From NCBI RefSeq assembly GCF_018502385.1, contig NZ_CP075523.1, positions 1,426,001 through 1,490,000 of the forward strand: a DNA stretch of 64,000 nucleotides. Direction: 5' to 3'. Made by a program: the position numbers and the translations under genes. The stretch is from Synechococcus sp. LA31 (GTDB taxonomy: Bacteria; Cyanobacteriota; Cyanobacteriia; PCC-6307; Cyanobiaceae). The notes under the pieces are model-generated. The model was given only the letters and a program-made list of their open reading frames with translations, made no database searches and was not told the origin of the DNA. Positions 63,717 through 64,000 of the stretch are shown here, in pieces. Position 1 is the stretch's first letter, and each line of letters begins with the position of its first letter.

Positions 63717-64000
63717 GGTGGACTCCCTCATCCTGGTGCTGTTCGTGGTGTCGGGGGCCGCCGCCGGCTGGTTGGGGGTCGACCTCCTGCCCGAGCAGCA
63801 GCTGATCCAGATTCAGAACCTGGAGCAGCTGAGCTGGATCCTGGGGGCCGGCGGCGCTCTGGCAGGACTGCTGGCAGGCGTGGTGTTCCAACGGTTGCGC
63901 AAGCGCCTGATGGAACAGGTACGCACCATGCCCACCGATCTGCTGGTGAGCCGGGCGGTGGGCCTAATCCTCGGCCTGCTGGTGGCCAACCTGCTGATCT
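63715..64000 (+). CDS. PIN/TRAM domain membrane protein (YacL/Ycf81-like), 3' end cut by window edge
   Basis: Ninety-five codons are visible and the frame is open at the window end. The product begins [21 protein letters not shown] and has two to four hydrophobic helices (also AGGALAGLLAGVVF and AVGLILGLLVANLLI), with LRKRLMEQVRTMPTDLLV in the intervening loop. This is the N-terminal membrane part of YacL/Ycf81 proteins, which continue into PIN nuclease and TRAM domains that lie outside. A role in RNA processing is inferred from the family. Confidence 0.8.
   Translation, partial: MVDSLILVLFVVSGAAAGWLGVDLLPEQQLIQIQNLEQLSWILGAGGALAGLLAGVVFQRLRKRLMEQVRTMPTDLLVSRAVGLILGLLVANLLI

Overview
The window is a gene-dense, GC-rich stretch of a cyanobacterial chromosome. 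The genes that say so are cyanobacterial or chloroplast-type: vipp1, ndhB, a Ycf46-like AAA ATPase, a Ycf81/YacL-like PIN protein, cyAbrB, DUF2808, DUF4359, a CobT-like protein of the cyanobacterial type and a thylakoid-lumen-style pentapeptide protein. The aa3 oxidase cluster, the order rpmH-rnpA-PH-yidC-DUF177-AAA, compact genes with start/stop overlaps, and a high-GC composition point to the Synechococcus/Cyanobium picocyanobacteria; this is inference from gene content, not a phylogeny.

Layout. 1-6.3 kb: a truncated DrrA-type ABC ATPase, ctaB and ctaA on the minus strand, divergent from ctaC-D-E, so the oxidase and its heme A pathway sit together. 6.4-10 kb: cyAbrB, an HdeD-like protein, riboflavin synthase, a BFN nuclease-domain protein and a ferredoxin-fused aldo/keto reductase. 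9.9-15.9 kb: a minus-strand run (Tat-type solute-binding lipoprotein, CobT-like, DUF2232, a Pro/Ala lipoprotein, topA). 16-18.3 kb: ndhB coupled to an orphan MacB/DevA-type ATPase. 18.3-20.2 kb: an AT-richer island with a family 8 glycoside hydrolase that carries an RTX-like C-terminus. 20.3-31 kb: M23 endopeptidase, MarC, BirA, aminotransferase, thioredoxin, Vipp1, MscS, DUF721/zinc-ribbon protein, and a GT39 / pterin-glucosyltransferase-like / EamA set.

30.9-38.8 kb: sppA-aroH, DUF2808, then rpmH-rnpA-PH-yidC-DUF177-AAA ATPase, two tiny membrane proteins and a class V aminotransferase. 38.9-46.4 kb: aquaporin, murE, a glutaredoxin-like protein, yidD, rpsD with a clear terminator, trpC, lpdA, an rRNA methyltransferase and tRNA-Leu(CAG). 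46.5-54.1 kb: murA, tRNA-Leu(CAA), argD, folC, a lumenal pentapeptide protein, a flavin oxidoreductase, a cytosine-deaminase-like amidohydrolase, DUF4359 and tRNA-His. 54.2-56.3 kb: a DUF1611-enolase pair resembling the DgcN-DgcA D-glutamate pathway. 56.4-64 kb: miaB, ddl-(unknown)-ftsQ-ftsZ, the SRP RNA gene on the opposite strand, panB, hemW and a truncated PIN/TRAM gene.

Most of the window is housekeeping: cell wall and division (murE, murA, ddl, ftsQ, ftsZ, M23), respiration and photosynthetic electron flow (cta genes, ndhB, vipp1), membrane biogenesis (yidC, yidD, ffs) and cofactors (ribE, panB, folC, birA, hemW, CobT-like). The least ordinary parts are the GH8/RTX gene, the DgcN/DgcA-like pair and the deaminase/flavoprotein cluster. 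There is no CRISPR array, insertion sequence, prophage or rRNA operon, and no stretch over 300 bases lacks a gene.
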